From the NCBI GenBank assembly GCA_006386115.1, contig VFIW01000003.1, forward strand, positions 62,001-126,000: 64,000 nucleotides of DNA, read 5' to 3'. Source of the DNA: Globisporangium splendens. Its lineage: Eukaryota > Oomycota > Peronosporomycetes > Pythiales > Pythiaceae. A program made the translations under genes and the position numbers. This document shows positions 1 to 9,780 of this stretch, piece after piece (positions within the stretch are counted from its first letter, which is position 1; the number at the start of each line of letters is the position of its first letter). The notes under the pieces are model-generated. The model saw nothing but the letters and a program-made list of their open reading frames with translations, was not told the DNA's origin and ran no database searches.

Positions 1-1062
1 TTCTGCATCGTCAACATCGACGATCATGCAGACCTGCGAAATTTCGCCTTTCGCTAGGCTACGCTTCAGCGTCTTCTTGCTCATCCATGGCAAGGAAGTC
101 AACTCTTCGACTGAGCTTGGAGGATTTTCAATCTTCACGTGACGGATTACATCCACGTCACCATCTTCATTGTAGACCGCGATATTCGCAAACTCGCTTG
201 AAATGTCTTGTGCTTGGACACTTCCTTCGTCACCGTAACTTGTACCTTGATCAGGGGCACATGGGACACTCTTCTTGCTGGTCTTCTTCTTCTTCTCTCG
301 GGATGGCTCTTCGGCTCTTTTCCCATTCGTTTCTTCCACGCACATCGCCTCATCCATGGGGTCGATGGCAAAGGAGACAGTCTTTTGTTGGCGCCTGACT
401 GCTCCACCTCCAGTAGTCTTCTTCAAGATGGGTACCGCTCGTGAACATGGGGGGCCATCGCACACCGCAATATCACGAGGGTCATCCGGGATCTCTTCCA
501 CAGATGTATACACCCACACCATTTCGTCCGTTGTTGTGCAGCACAAGTCAACATCACGTGACTTGTCAACGGAGATCTTCATCTTCATCCAGTCAATGCT
601 AGGTTGATAACGCTTCAACCATGGCATGCCCAGAATCAGATCAAACTTGTCATCGAGGTCGAGTAGAATAAACTCGTCTTCACCTCGGAAATCTTCACAC
701 TTGATTGCCAAGCGCACCACGCGCTTTGGCATCTTCACAGTTGACCCGTTGGCCAACCGGATAACCATCGTCTTGTCTTCATTCGCATCAGGCATCGGTA
801 CTTTATGCCTGACGATCACTTCATTTCGAACAAAATTGTTCGACGCACCAGTGTCAACCAAAGCACGTAGAGGTGTTGCAATACCGTCTACATGAACTTT
901 GAGAACGATCAAACTTGACGTTTGACTGACACTGTTCTCCCTCGTGGAAACTGCATGTGCATCATGCACATTGGGGCCAGAGTCCTGTGTTTCCACAACA
1001 TCCACAGTCCTCTTTTCCGGGCCAGTAGGAGGCCCCGCCCCTACTGGTCGTTCCCGTTTTTT
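1..1062 (-). CDS. Ty3/gypsy pol, 5' part (protease region), element A, partial
   Basis: Open minus-strand frame from the gag/pol junction to the window edge, in the -1 frame relative to gag. It contains the retropepsin active-site motif LVDTGASNNFV and the following segment FILLDLDDKFDLILGMPWL, matching the pol of the complete element B. Reverse transcriptase, RNase H and integrase are outside the window. No ATG is expected, because this frame should be entered by ribosomal frameshifting at 1056-1062. I saw no stop codon in the visible part, but I translated it by eye. Confidence 0.8.
1022..1062 (-). other. Programmed -1 ribosomal frameshift signal, gag/pol of element A
   Basis: On the minus strand the heptamer A AAA AAC (1062-1056, in gag phase) is followed by an 8-nt spacer and then a hairpin. 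The arms CCAGTAGG (1047-1040) and CCTACTGG (1029-1022) pair over 8 bp, and a further GG/CC pair closes the top with one bulged base. The gag stop TAG (1043-1041) lies inside the 5' arm. A slip of -1 leads directly into the pol frame. Slippery heptamer, spacer and stem is the standard -1 frameshift layout. The same signal is present in element B at 55311-55351. Confidence 0.8.
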
Positions 1063-2143
1063 GAACGTTGGGAACGATCGAACCGACGACCGTAAGAACG
1101 ATCGTGGCTGTTCGAACGAGCACTCTGTGTCGTTTGCCGACCCGGCAAAGACACTTTGCAGTTCCGAGCGAAGTGACCTGACTTCCCGCAACGGAAACAC
1201 TTCCCATCGTTGTGAGGACGCTCATTTCCAGGCGTGGAAATGTACGAGATATCCACAGGCTCGGGACCATCATGCGCAACATTCGATTGCCGCATTGGTC
1301 TCGACGCAAACCCTTGGAACTTGGCTTGCTTCATGCTAAACTCTTCTTGCATGGCACGTTCAATGGCTTCGTCCAGCGTCTTGGGATACTCACGGAACAG
1401 TTGGTTCCGAATCGGACCATCGTTCAGACCCGCCATGAACGTCACAACTTGCGTCGAAACGTCAATCGGCTCGTCAACGATGCTCGACACCAAGTAGCGA
1501 GCACGTTGTGCATACGAGTGAAGTCGAAACGGCCTTGACGAAGCTTGAGGAACTCGGCGCGCGCACGGAACTCACTCTGCGGAGGTTCAAACGCCTTCTT
1601 GAGTTCGGTCTTGAAGTCTTCGTAGCTGGGGAAGCAGTTTAGATCCGCTAAACGCTTGCCATACGCCCAGCTCTTCGCACGACCCGCAAGGTTGGACATC
1701 GCGAACAACACTTGCTGCAAAGGGTCTCGCAGTTGTCTTGCAGTGATAGCTGCATCCAACTCGACGAACCATCTCGAAAGAGGCTCGTTCTCTCCGCCAC
1801 GATACGGAGAGACATCCAGCTTCAGCGGCACCGTCCTGAAGGACGAAACAGGGGTTGCGACCTGCTTTCGAGATTCAATAATCTCGTGGTGCATGAAACT
1901 GACCGCGGCGTTCTTCTGGCCTTCAGGAGACGCCGATCGTAGCAGGCTGATTACAGCAGCCTCCCCGATGACGTTTCGCATCCGCTCCAGCGCCGACCAC
2001 TCATAAGAAGACAAATGAGGAAAATACTCATTCGTCAACTCGACAGTTTCCGGTACTGCTGGACCGAGTGGCGCATCTACTCCTTCCATGTTCTCAGACA
2101 TAGACGGAAGTAGGTCTTGGACAGGAATGCGCGAAGTGCTCAA
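1041..2143 (-). pseudogene. Ty3/gypsy gag, element A, frameshifted
   Basis: The first segment (2143-1442) gives the N-terminal capsid region (EYFPHLSSYEWSALERM, SRWFVELDAAITARQL). The second segment (1493-1041), in another frame, continues the capsid (MAGLNDGPIRNQLFREYP) and ends with one CCHC zinc knuckle, CFRCGKSGHFARNC. Against the intact gag of element B the switch falls near 1520, where one base at a short C run appears to be missing. Gag would form the virus-like particle. The break is either a true inactivating deletion or a consensus error. Confidence 0.85.
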
Positions 2144-2205
2144 AGCCGCTTCGTCAAACCTTTCTTGACTTGGTCGCTGGAAGGACCGCTCGAAGTGCTA
2201 CCAGG

Positions 2206-2860
2206 TGTAATGGGGCGCTGTTCACAACAGTCCCCAAAACACGGCACACACGCTTGTGCGACTTGAGGAAGCGATCTCCCGACTTGGAGGGAGAGAAGAA
2301 CGACTTGAGTACTTGAGGGTAAAATTGCAACTGAATTAAAATGCTTATGGTTCCTGTCGCTACTCACGAATGAACCCCAAGGGATCCTAGAGGTTTTATA
2401 ACTATAACCTAAACATGCACAATAAAACCTATGAATCTGATATATAAAACCTTGGGTACACTGAGGTTGAACCCACGAGATATTCGAGAAGCTTGAACTT
2501 GAAGTCCCGTGGAAAATTCCCTGCAAAGTGATTGGCTACAGCCACTCACTTTAGGTGGCAGAGACACGTCGGTCTCATCACCTGTGCAGTTTCCCAAGTA
2601 GGAACCATCACTCAGTACTTGATTAGTACATGGATGTCATCACTCTGTACTGATTAGTACATGTGAACAACATTCTGCACTGATCAGAACAGAGAGCGCT
2701 CGTGACGTCATGGGATGACGTCACATATGCATGTGGAGACTGTCGTACCGTAATCCCTTTGTTAATTGTCTCTCCACAATGCACACTGAAGGTGGTGTGT
2801 GGCACACTAGATCTGGGAACAGATCCACCTTCATGTAATGGCCAGGTATAGCCCATTACA
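2206..2860 (-). repeat. 5' LTR of element A (655 bp)
   Basis: Bounded by perfect terminal inverted repeats TGTAAT...ATTACA. The left boundary abuts the primer-binding region and the right boundary abuts unrelated DNA. The central part, with the TTTATATATCAG TATA-like box on the minus strand and the AATAAAACCTATGAA neighbourhood, is shared with the two LTRs of element B, but the outer parts differ strongly, so A and B belong to different subfamilies. The partner LTR and the target duplication cannot be checked in this window. Confidence 0.85.
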
Positions 2861-3991
2861 AAAAGCCGAAAGGTATTGAACGATGAATGGGATCGATTTG
2901 ATGCCATCAGCGCCAAGTGCGAACAAAACAATGCGCAACTGATCGCAAATATGCAAACAATAGCGATCATCGCAAACAAGCAAACACATCAGAAGATGGC
3001 TATCACATGAACACTTGTCACAAGAAGCTTGCTGTCAAAGAAAAGCTCGCTCAAGACACGTAAGGTATGCAAACAGCTTGCTAAATAGGAACAAAAAATG
3101 GTTAAAGGGAGGTGCTGGACAATGGTTCTTCCCAGATGAACGCTTTACCGTCGAGTTAAGGACCTCTTCGATAGCAACAGCAGAGAGTCGGTAAAATTAG
3201 CACAGCAGATAACAACTGATGGATCACTAAGCAGAGGGAAACGACTTTGGACCCTCTGCAAGCGATAAAATGGGACTTCGCCAAATGCATGCTTACTTAT
3301 GGAGGCAATATGTGTGATATACAGGATATAGAACTCCCGTTTCAAGTTCAAGATGAAGTGAGTTCCTGGGGATGAGCGGTTGTGAGCGCAATAGTCTCAT
3401 GGCGACGAGCGGTCATCACTGATGTTGGGATTCGTCGGCGGATCCACCGAATACAAGTGTGCACAAGGAACGTTTTTCCAGAATGTCAATTTCCATAAAG
3501 GTCCTACTTCGTATCCTACATGATGATGATAAAGAATCTATTGAACTTAGAGTTTAAGATTCCCTGGGGAAGAGAATTGGTGGGTTCTCAGCTATCATAT
3601 CCTGCCGTAACACAAGCATTCTCACACTTGCGTCCGGGTTTTTCGTAATTTTCTGTTTTTCTGGCATTTGGAGTTTCTTCGTGTGCCATTTTGTAAATGG
3701 CTTTTCGTTGTTGTACGTTTTGGCTGTGCTTTGTCAGCCTCATTTGCACTTGTGAACGTCGCGCTTCGATGCTTCGATCACGTCTCGAGTCACAGAGCCG
3801 GTAGGCTCTATTACGGGGGTCTTGTGCTGCGCGGTGTGGTGGCCGCAGACAGCGGGGGGTCTTGTGCTGCGCGGTGTGGTGGCCGCAGACAGCAGGTAAT
3901 AGTGCGGCGTCCTGGTGGGCGTCGCAGTTGTGCTTAGTGGCGGATTGACCACGACATAGGGTCCGCAGTCGTGCTCATAGTGATCGTGCAT
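2861..3991. other. Gene-poor stretch between gypsy element A and the hAT transposon
   Basis: No convincing gene. Short open runs occur, for example on the plus strand just after the LTR, but none shows a recognisable domain and all are interrupted. The stretch may hold an old degraded repeat. The only clear structure is the 40-bp tandem duplication at 3815-3893, listed separately. Confidence 0.5.
3815..3893. repeat. 40-bp tandem duplication
   Basis: A GC-rich unit starting GGGGGTCTTGTGCTGCGCGG and ending GGCCGCAGACAGC occurs twice head to tail with a period of 40 bases. The two copies look identical. It lies about 100 bp left of the hAT target site. No function is evident; it looks like a recent replication-slippage duplication. 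Confidence 0.85.
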
Positions 3992-4250
3992 TCCATTCCT
4001 AGTGTTGAGAGTTTTTCACATCGTGTTAAATTCACATACCGTTAAAAACAGTTTTTGAATAGTTTTTGAAAAGTTTTTAACGCGTGAAAAACAAATCAGT
4101 TGTCATAAATGGGAAAAAAAAAGCTCCCCTTGTGTCATTCTCTCTCGGCTCGGCCGCAATGTGCTCGTGTTGATTTCGGCGGCGACCGCGTTCGTGTTGG
4201 TCTCTGCGGCGCCGCGCTCGTACTCGGCCGGTGCGTGCTAGACGTTCATC

Positions 4251-6257
4251 ATGGGGCGACCCAGAGGCGAGATATGGTCGCTGTACGAAGAAGTCGTTGC
4301 TATTGGTCAAGGCAAAGGGCAGCCTGATGTGAAGTGCAAGTTTTGCTCAATACTCATCGTCAACGCTCAGTCGCGTAACATGCTCCCCCATGCGACCGTC
4401 TGCTCTGGATTAACAAGCGTAGACAAGCAAAAGTGGATCGCACTCCACAAGAAAAAGGAGAAGGAGAAAGAGCTGAGGCGCCTCGTGAAGAATAGGATGG
4501 TGAACCAAACGCCGTCCATCCAGCGCCACTCCAACGTCCAGACCCCTTCCCCCCGAACCATCACCAAGCGCCTCTTCCAGACTTCAAGCAAGTCTAACCG
4601 CCGCAGCCCTCGCACGCCCACGACCAAGATGCGCACACGCGCAGAGCGACATTTGGCAGTAGCCAGAGCCATTATTGCGACTGGAGTGGCTTTTCGTGTC
4701 GTTGAAGACAAGTATTTTCGCGCCATGTTCGATGATGAAAATGATGTACCTTCACGATTCCAGGTCGCGGGCGAGTTGCTCGACCAGGTGTACATGAGTG
4801 AGCGCGAAAGTGTTTTGAAGGTGTTGGGGTCCACAAAGTCCCTTTGCATCGTCACAGATGGCTGGTCAAGCCGACGAAATGAGAGCGTTATCAACTACAT
4901 TCTCGTCAACCCCTTCATCAAACCAATCTTCTGGAAGTCGTTTGCAACAGGTGAAGCGTCCCATGACGCTGACTACATCACTGACCAGATCTTACACGTC
5001 ATTGACGAGATTGATGCGGTTCTTGGTCGCAAAATCGTGCGCGCAGTTGTTACCGACAACGCTGCCAATATGAAAAGCGCCTGGAAAAAGCTAGAAGGGT
5101 CGGGTCGCGGTCTGATCTGCAATGGATGCGCGTCCCACGCGATGAACTTGCTGATGAAGGACGTGTTCAAGCTTGAATACTTCAGCTGGGTTCTCGATCG
5201 TGCCAAATCATTGACCAACTTCATCAAGCAGCGGCATACTCTTCTGGATCGTTTTCGGTCTTTGCAAAAGAGCCTAAAGGGATCTGGCGATAGACGGCGT
5301 GCGCTTTCCATGCCAGTAGCAACGCGTTGGTACTCGTGTGAAGCGTGTATTAGGAGTGTCGTCGACAACCGAAGTGTGATCGCGGCTACGTTCGCTGATG
5401 AAGAGCTCCTTCGGAAATATCAGAGGAGTGAAATTCTATTGAAGGATGCGAAAAACATCGTTGGGGATGCAGAATTTTGGCAGCGAGCGTCGCTGGTCCT
5501 AAAAGTGGTGAAACCAATTAACGAGTGCCTGGCCACTTTCGAGAAGGACAATTGCTGCATCTCGATGATCAATCATCTTTTCAACTGGCTCGATGATACC
5601 TTCAGCAAGCCAGTCGGACCAGGCGAGGCTAACCTCATGCGCGCGATCCACGCGATGACCACGTCAAGGAAGGAGTATTTGTTCACAACCTCGATGAAGG
5701 CGGCGTACGTACTTGACCAGTCCAAGCCCGTTCCATCCTCCGGCGATGACACCATCAACATCATCTCTTCCACTGCAGTACTGGCGGAGCGCATCGGATT
5801 GCCTCAGGGTGTGTCAAAAGATGACGTCCATCGGCAGCTGGTATCGTTTGTACATGCAAAGATGAATTGGACGACCGAGGAGAAAGAGAAGCACTCCATG
5901 TTCAGCCCACTCGATTGGTGGTCGTTCTCGACTGCTTATCCTGCCGTAAAAAGTATCGCGATGCGTGTACTCTCCATTCCGACGTCCTCGGCAGCCAGCG
6001 AGCGAAGCTGGAGCATACACAGCTTTATCCAGTCACAACGTCGGAATCGGTTAAGCTCTGAGCGTCTCGACAAACTGGTATTTGTCTATTCTAACCTGGG
6101 CGACAAAAGCGCTGCGGACCACATCCTATATGACCTGTATCCAGAGGCGGAGGATTTCATCGAGAACCGTGAAGGAGATACAAGTTCATTGGACACGCCC
6201 GAGTTGCAAACAGTAGATACCAACCATGAGTCGGAGATGGCATCGTCATTCGCATAG
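4251..6257 (+). CDS. hAT transposase, 668 aa
   Basis: DNA transposase that cuts and joins the ends of its element in the nucleus. N-terminal BED-like zinc finger: CKFC at about residues 30-33, then H and C in LPHATVC. A DUF659-like core follows (LCIVTDGWSSRRNESVINY, VVTDNAANMKSAW, CNGCASHAMNLLMKD). The C-terminus has the hAT dimerisation motif PTSSAASERSWSIHSFI, then RRNRLSSERLDKLVFVYSNL. Length is typical for the family and the frame is uninterrupted. The ATG at 4251 follows an A+T-rich subterminal region and a short GC-rich leader. With intact ends this copy could be active. Confidence 0.95.
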   Translation: MGRPRGEIWSLYEEVVAIGQGKGQPDVKCKFCSILIVNAQSRNMLPHATVCSGLTSVDKQKWIALHKKKEKEKELRRLVKNRMVNQTPSIQRHSNVQTPSPRTITKRLFQTSSKSNRRSPRTPTTKMRTRAERHLAVARAIIATGVAFRVVEDKYFRAMFDDENDVPSRFQVAGELLDQVYMSERESVLKVLGSTKSLCIVTDGWSSRRNESVINYILVNPFIKPIFWKSFATGEASHDADYITDQILHVIDEIDAVLGRKIVRAVVTDNAANMKSAWKKLEGSGRGLICNGCASHAMNLLMKDVFKLEYFSWVLDRAKSLTNFIKQRHTLLDRFRSLQKSLKGSGDRRRALSMPVATRWYSCEACIRSVVDNRSVIAATFADEELLRKYQRSEILLKDAKNIVGDAEFWQRASLVLKVVKPINECLATFEKDNCCISMINHLFNWLDDTFSKPVGPGEANLMRAIHAMTTSRKEYLFTTSMKAAYVLDQSKPVPSSGDDTINIISSTAVLAERIGLPQGVSKDDVHRQLVSFVHAKMNWTTEEKEKHSMFSPLDWWSFSTAYPAVKSIAMRVLSIPTSSAASERSWSIHSFIQSQRRNRLSSERLDKLVFVYSNLGDKSAADHILYDLYPEAEDFIENREGDTSSLDTPELQTVDTNHESEMASSFA

Positions 6258-6296
6258 GCTCAATTTTGTACTGTATAAAGTTGCGGCCAACACACG

Positions 6297-6587
6297 TCAT
6301 TGATGATAAAAGTTGTAGTGACCGACTTGTTGCTGTTGTTTCGTCATGTGCCGCGCGCGCTCCACGAGCCGCTCGCCATACTTGACCTCGTTGGTGATGG
6401 GGATCACGAACAGCGCACTGCTCGGCTGCCACTTGGCCAGCTCCAACATGCGGCCTGTGTTCAGGTGCCCACTCTCCAGCAGGAACTGCCGCAGCGCCTC
6501 GAACCTGGACAGGACGTGGTCCACCTTGTTGAGCACCACATCCGACAGAAGCGTGCAGCCGAGTCGCTGAAGTAGTGGACACCGCAA
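6297..6587 (-). pseudogene. Unidentified gene fragment carried in the hAT element
   Basis: A 96-codon open frame on the minus strand with protein-like composition (LELAKWQPSSALFVIPITNEV, then YGERLVERARHM). It lies between the transposase stop and the right end of the hAT element and has no transposon similarity that I recognise. It may be a captured piece of a host gene. There is no start, stop or splice context to make it a working gene. The assignment is an inference. Confidence 0.4.
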
Positions 6588-6985
6588 CTAGATTGTCGCG
6601 ACGACTCGGAGACTTCTTCTACGAGGAGGTGGAGGAGGACCTCTTGTCGCAGATCGCGAGCGCCAACCGGCTCGCAGGCGCCGCGGGCGACAACAACGAC
6701 GAAGGCAACGGCGGCATCACGTCGCGGGCGCAGCAAGTCGTCGACTACATTGGCGAGAATGTGATTGGCCGCTAGACGCTGTTCGAGTCGGCGTAAGGGA
6801 AGCGTGCGATTTGCTACGCGGACTTTACGGCGTGCGGCAAGTCGCTGCGGTGTGTGGAGTTCTTTCAGCGCGAGGTGCTGCCGCTGTACGGCAACACACA
6901 CACGACCACGAGCATTACGGGGTTGCAGACCACGTGGTTCCATCACGACTCAAGTCCCCGCCCTTTGCTTGGGCCCGCCACCATC
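6587..6985 (+). pseudogene. Captured aminotransferase class V (cysteine desulfurase-like) fragment
   Basis: One plus-strand frame reads LLSQIASANRL...VVDYIGENVIGR, then a TAG (6773-6775), TLFESA, a TAA (6794-6796), then GKRAICYADFTACGKSLR, FFQREVLPLYGNTHTTTSI and TGLQTTWFHHD. This matches the N-terminal part of class V aminotransferases related to cysteine desulfurase, in which YADYTASGRSL and LYGNTHT are recognisable. The family's catalytic part is missing and two in-frame stops interrupt the piece. It sits wholly inside the hAT ends, so it looks like host sequence picked up by the transposon. Confidence 0.65.
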
Positions 6986-7520
6986 CAATTGGACAGCGCT
7001 GCCCGCCTGGTACATCGTCACGAAGGCTCCGGTGATTCTCCTTGAATGGGCGAAAGCGCGAAGGACGTGGCGTAACCTGTCCGTTAGCAGTGCGGTCGTT
7101 TCCTCAGTCGGGTCATCATCAGTGCTGCTGTGTCGACTTGACTGTGCCAGAACAACAAAGGCCCTGAAAAACCGGATGGCGGAGCTACAGATGAAGCAGA
7201 GGCAGCGGAGACGCCATGAGGCGGAGCAGCGGCGAAGGTTACCATTTATGGTCCCGATGACCAGTATGATGAACGGTTACCGTGCCAAGTGACCTCCTTA
7301 GCGATCTGGAAGGCCTGCAAATTGGTGTAATATCGTTCCGAGTGTGCCTTGCATCACAAAATAAGCTGATGCTGACCTAAACGTTATCTTTCATTTCTCT
7401 CACGGAACACCTGAAATATACAATTTTCACAACGTTAAATACTGTTTTTCACTTGGAGGTTTACTGTTTTTAACGTTTATCACAGTTTTTAACGTGCAAA
7501 ATCTCAACACTATCCATTCC

Positions 7521-7833
7521 TCACCACCCCAGGGCCTCCAAGAAGGAGGGATTCTCTCCCTGGGATGGGCCGGTCCAAACTGGACCGCTGAGGCTGGAGC
7601 TGGACCGCTTGAGCTCTACTGGGAAAAATGGAGAATGTTCTTCGTATCCTACAATGCGAGCCCCTCTCGCTCTTTCACATACAGTATCCCAAGCTTAACC
7701 ACTTGTTACCGTTGCCTCACAACAGTGACGTCGTCTGTCACTCCTTGACTTCGCTTTCCAACAACTGACTGCCCCACATCTCGACAGGAGCGCAGAGCAG
7801 CAGCAGCAGCAGCAGCACTAGGAGACAGACAGC
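7521..7833. promoter_or_regulatory. Upstream region of SDR gene 1, interrupted by the hAT insertion
   Basis: No gene. This is what remains between the right hAT target duplication and the ATG at 7834. A weak initiator-like TCACTCCTTGACTTCG lies near 7737. A CAG repeat (about 7798-7817) sits in the presumed leader. The hAT insertion has moved anything further upstream 3.5 kb away. Confidence 0.4.
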
Positions 7834-8823
7834 ATGGGAGCGAGTAGCAGCCACGATGCGGCGCCGTGGGACGGCTCGCAGATCCCGTCGCTGAGCGGCA
7901 AAGTGGTCATCGTCACGGGCGGCAACTCGGGCGTGGGCTTCGAAGCCGCCAAGAAGCTCGCGGAGCGCAACGCCATCGTGGTGCTCGCGTGTCGGAGCGA
8001 AGAGCGAGGCCGAGAGGCGCAGCAGAGCATCCTGCAGCACGTGCAGCAGCAGCGCAGCACGCTGAGCGGCAGCGAGAGGGAGGCGCTGGCGCCGCCGCAG
8101 GTGGAGTTCATGCGGCTGGACGTCGGCAGTCTCGCGAGCGTCGCGGCGTTTGCGACCCAGTTCCGTGAGAGCTTCCACCGTTTGGACCTGCTGATCAACA
8201 ACGCGGGCGTCGGTGTGGTGTACAATCAGGTCACGGAGGACGGCTTTGAGGCCTCCTTTGGGATCAACCACCTTGGCCATTTCTATCTGACGAAGCTGCT
8301 CTTTGATTTGCTCGAGAAGGCGCCGTCGGCGCGCGTCGTGAACGTTAGCAGCCTGGCGCATCGCCGCGCGACGATTAAGTTTGACGAGCATGGCCAGTTG
8401 AGCGTGAAGACGGACTACGGCGTCTCGAAGCTCGCGAATCTGCTGTTCACGTACGAACTGGAGCGCCGATTGCGAGCCAACGGCATCCGAAACGTGATCT
8501 CAGTGGCCGCGCACCCGGGGATTTCCAACACCGGCATCTTTGCGAAATCGATCTACGTGTCTGCGCCAAAGATCCTTCAGTGGATCCTCGTCAAGCTGAC
8601 TGCATTGTTGCCTCTCCAGAGCGCGGAGATGGGCGCATTGCCGACGCTGTACGCTGCGACCGCGGAGAATGTGGAAGGCATGGAGTACTACGGCCCTGCG
8701 CGGCTGGGTCGCTGGGGGTACCCGGTGCGCGAGATCTCGTCCGTCGAGAGCTACAATGAGGACAAGGGCAAGAAGCTCTGGACGCTGAGCGAGCAGCTCA
8801 CAAAGTGCAAGTTTGAGTTCTGA
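7834..8823 (+). CDS. Short-chain dehydrogenase/reductase 1 (retinol-dehydrogenase/WWOX-like), 329 aa
   Basis: NAD(P)-dependent oxidoreductase; substrate unknown. Classical SDR motifs are complete: cofactor loop TGGNSGVG (about residue 29), LDLLINNAGVG, catalytic Ser in NVSSLAHR and the YxxxK pair in YGVSKLANLL. A C-terminal segment typical of the retinol-dehydrogenase-like group follows (AAHPGISNTGIF, then EYYGPARLGRWG). No signal peptide is evident. It is the first of three related genes in tandem (with 10833-11743 and 12078-13091), arising by local duplication. The ATG at 7834 follows a purine-rich leader and is the only reasonable start. Confidence 0.93.
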   Translation: MGASSSHDAAPWDGSQIPSLSGKVVIVTGGNSGVGFEAAKKLAERNAIVVLACRSEERGREAQQSILQHVQQQRSTLSGSEREALAPPQVEFMRLDVGSLASVAAFATQFRESFHRLDLLINNAGVGVVYNQVTEDGFEASFGINHLGHFYLTKLLFDLLEKAPSARVVNVSSLAHRRATIKFDEHGQLSVKTDYGVSKLANLLFTYELERRLRANGIRNVISVAAHPGISNTGIFAKSIYVSAPKILQWILVKLTALLPLQSAEMGALPTLYAATAENVEGMEYYGPARLGRWGYPVREISSVESYNEDKGKKLWTLSEQLTKCKFEF

Positions 8824-8993
8824 GGCGACCTCACACAGTGGGGAATGCACGACAAAACGGCATGATTTGAATGGAATTTCTTATTGAATGGGATTATAGG
8901 CTTTCTTGGCCAAAGTTATATGCAAAAACACGACTTGAGGATGCATTGGCCATTGTGTTATATGCGAGAAGGTGGCGTCAATGCAGTCGTACT

Positions 8994-9596
8994 TTAGGCC
9001 GAGAGCTTCTTGGCGACCTGCGCGAACGACTCGCCCTGGACCTTGGCGACGTCCAATTCGAGCGTGGATGGCTGGCGCGAACCGTCTGGGCCGGCGTAGG
9101 TGCCCGCACCCCATGGCGAGCCGCCGTGGATCTCGTCGAAGCTGAAGAGCAATGGCGAGCGGTAACCGAGCGGCACAAACGTCAAACCCTGGTGCGTGAG
9201 GAACGTCACGGCTGTGAACGCCGTGGTCTCCTGGCCGCCGCCCTGGGTGCCTGTGGAGAAGAAGAAGCCGGCAGGCTTGCCGACAAGCGCGCCTGTGGAC
9301 CAGAGACCACCCGTGGCGTCGAAGAGCGCCTTGACTTGCGCTGGGAATGTGCCGAAGCGCGTGGGGAAGCCGAAGAGGATGCCGTCGGCGTTCTTGAGCA
9401 CGTCCAGCGTGGCGATCGGGTGATCCTTCTTTGGCGCCGCGTGCATCTTGGCGAGGATCTCGTCCGAGAGCGTCTCGGGCACCTGGTAGATGGTGGCGGT
9501 GACGCCGGCCACGGACTCGACGCCCTCCTTGACCTTCTCGGCCATCTTGGCGATGTGGCCGTACGTCGAGTAGTAGATGATGGCGACGTTGGTCAT
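8994..9596 (-). CDS. wrbA-like: WrbA-type NAD(P)H:quinone oxidoreductase, 200 aa
   Basis: Flavodoxin-fold FMN enzyme that reduces quinones by two electrons and so limits redox cycling. It begins MTNVAIIYYSTYGHIAKMAE, where STYGH is the FMN phosphate loop. FGFPTRFGTFPAQVKALFD and FFFSTGTQGGGQETT are WrbA signatures, and length matches the family (about 200 aa). An in-frame extension upstream exists, but the start at 9596 fits both the family N-terminus and the initiator element at 9637-9650. It is convergent with SDR gene 1. Confidence 0.95.
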   Translation of the reverse strand: MTNVAIIYYSTYGHIAKMAEKVKEGVESVAGVTATIYQVPETLSDEILAKMHAAPKKDHPIATLDVLKNADGILFGFPTRFGTFPAQVKALFDATGGLWSTGALVGKPAGFFFSTGTQGGGQETTAFTAVTFLTHQGLTFVPLGYRSPLLFSFDEIHGGSPWGAGTYAGPDGSRQPSTLELDVAKVQGESFAQVAKKLSA

Positions 9597-9636
9597 GGTG
9601 GCTTGGCTTGAAGTGGGGCTTGTGCAGTGGAGTGGA

Positions 9637-9650
9637 ACTTGCGGAATGAG
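9637..9650 (-). promoter_or_regulatory. Oomycete-type initiator upstream of the WrbA gene
   Basis: On the minus strand TCATTCCGCAAGTT matches the oomycete initiator consensus GCTCATTYYNCAWTTT closely. It is about 40-55 bases upstream of the WrbA start codon, the usual spacing for a short leader. Confidence 0.6.
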
Positions 9651-9780
9651 GGAAACGGCAGCAGCGACGGAAGGGGAAGTGGGGACCGCGAGTGCGCACC
9701 AAGCACCGCCATTAGCGCGCACCCATGGCGCTCCTAGTGGCGCGCTTCCTGCAGCAGAAAGACGCGGCACATGCGTCTGA

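Larger units (their letters stand above)
1..2860 (-). mobile_element. Ty3/gypsy LTR retrotransposon A, 5' half (cut by window edge)
   Basis: Read on the minus strand this is 5' LTR (2860-2206), a primer-binding region, gag (2143-1041) and the start of pol (protease, to base 1). The rest of pol and the 3' LTR lie beyond the left edge. It is a diverged relative of the complete copy at 49637-57088: same gene order, same zinc knuckle, same gag/pol junction, but clearly different LTR sequence. The first 15 bases after the LTR on the minus strand (CCTGGTAGCACTTCG) are shared by both copies. TGGTAGCA could pair with an initiator-Met tRNA 3' end, but the match is short. The gag frame is broken, so this copy is probably not autonomous. 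Confidence 0.9.
4000..7512 (+). mobile_element. Complete hAT transposon (3513 bp) with 8-bp target duplication
   Basis: The element starts TAGTGTTGAGAG and ends with the inverse, CTCAACACTA. It is flanked by the perfect 8-bp direct repeat TCCATTCC (3992-3999 and 7513-7520). TAGTG-type ends and an 8-bp duplication are diagnostic of the hAT superfamily. Subterminal copies of GTTAAAAAC/GTTTTTAAC lie in both ends (about 4031-4085 and 7431-7500) and look like transposase-binding repeats. It encodes a transposase (4251-6257) and carries non-transposon sequence behind it. It inserted upstream of the SDR gene at 7834. Confidence 0.95.

Noticed and set aside
2623..2979. 118-codon minus-strand frame across the LTR end
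   Set aside because: It crosses the LTR boundary into unrelated DNA and has no domain; chance open frame.
3815..3893. CRISPR-like or satellite array
   Set aside because: Only two adjacent copies with no spacer; a simple tandem duplication.
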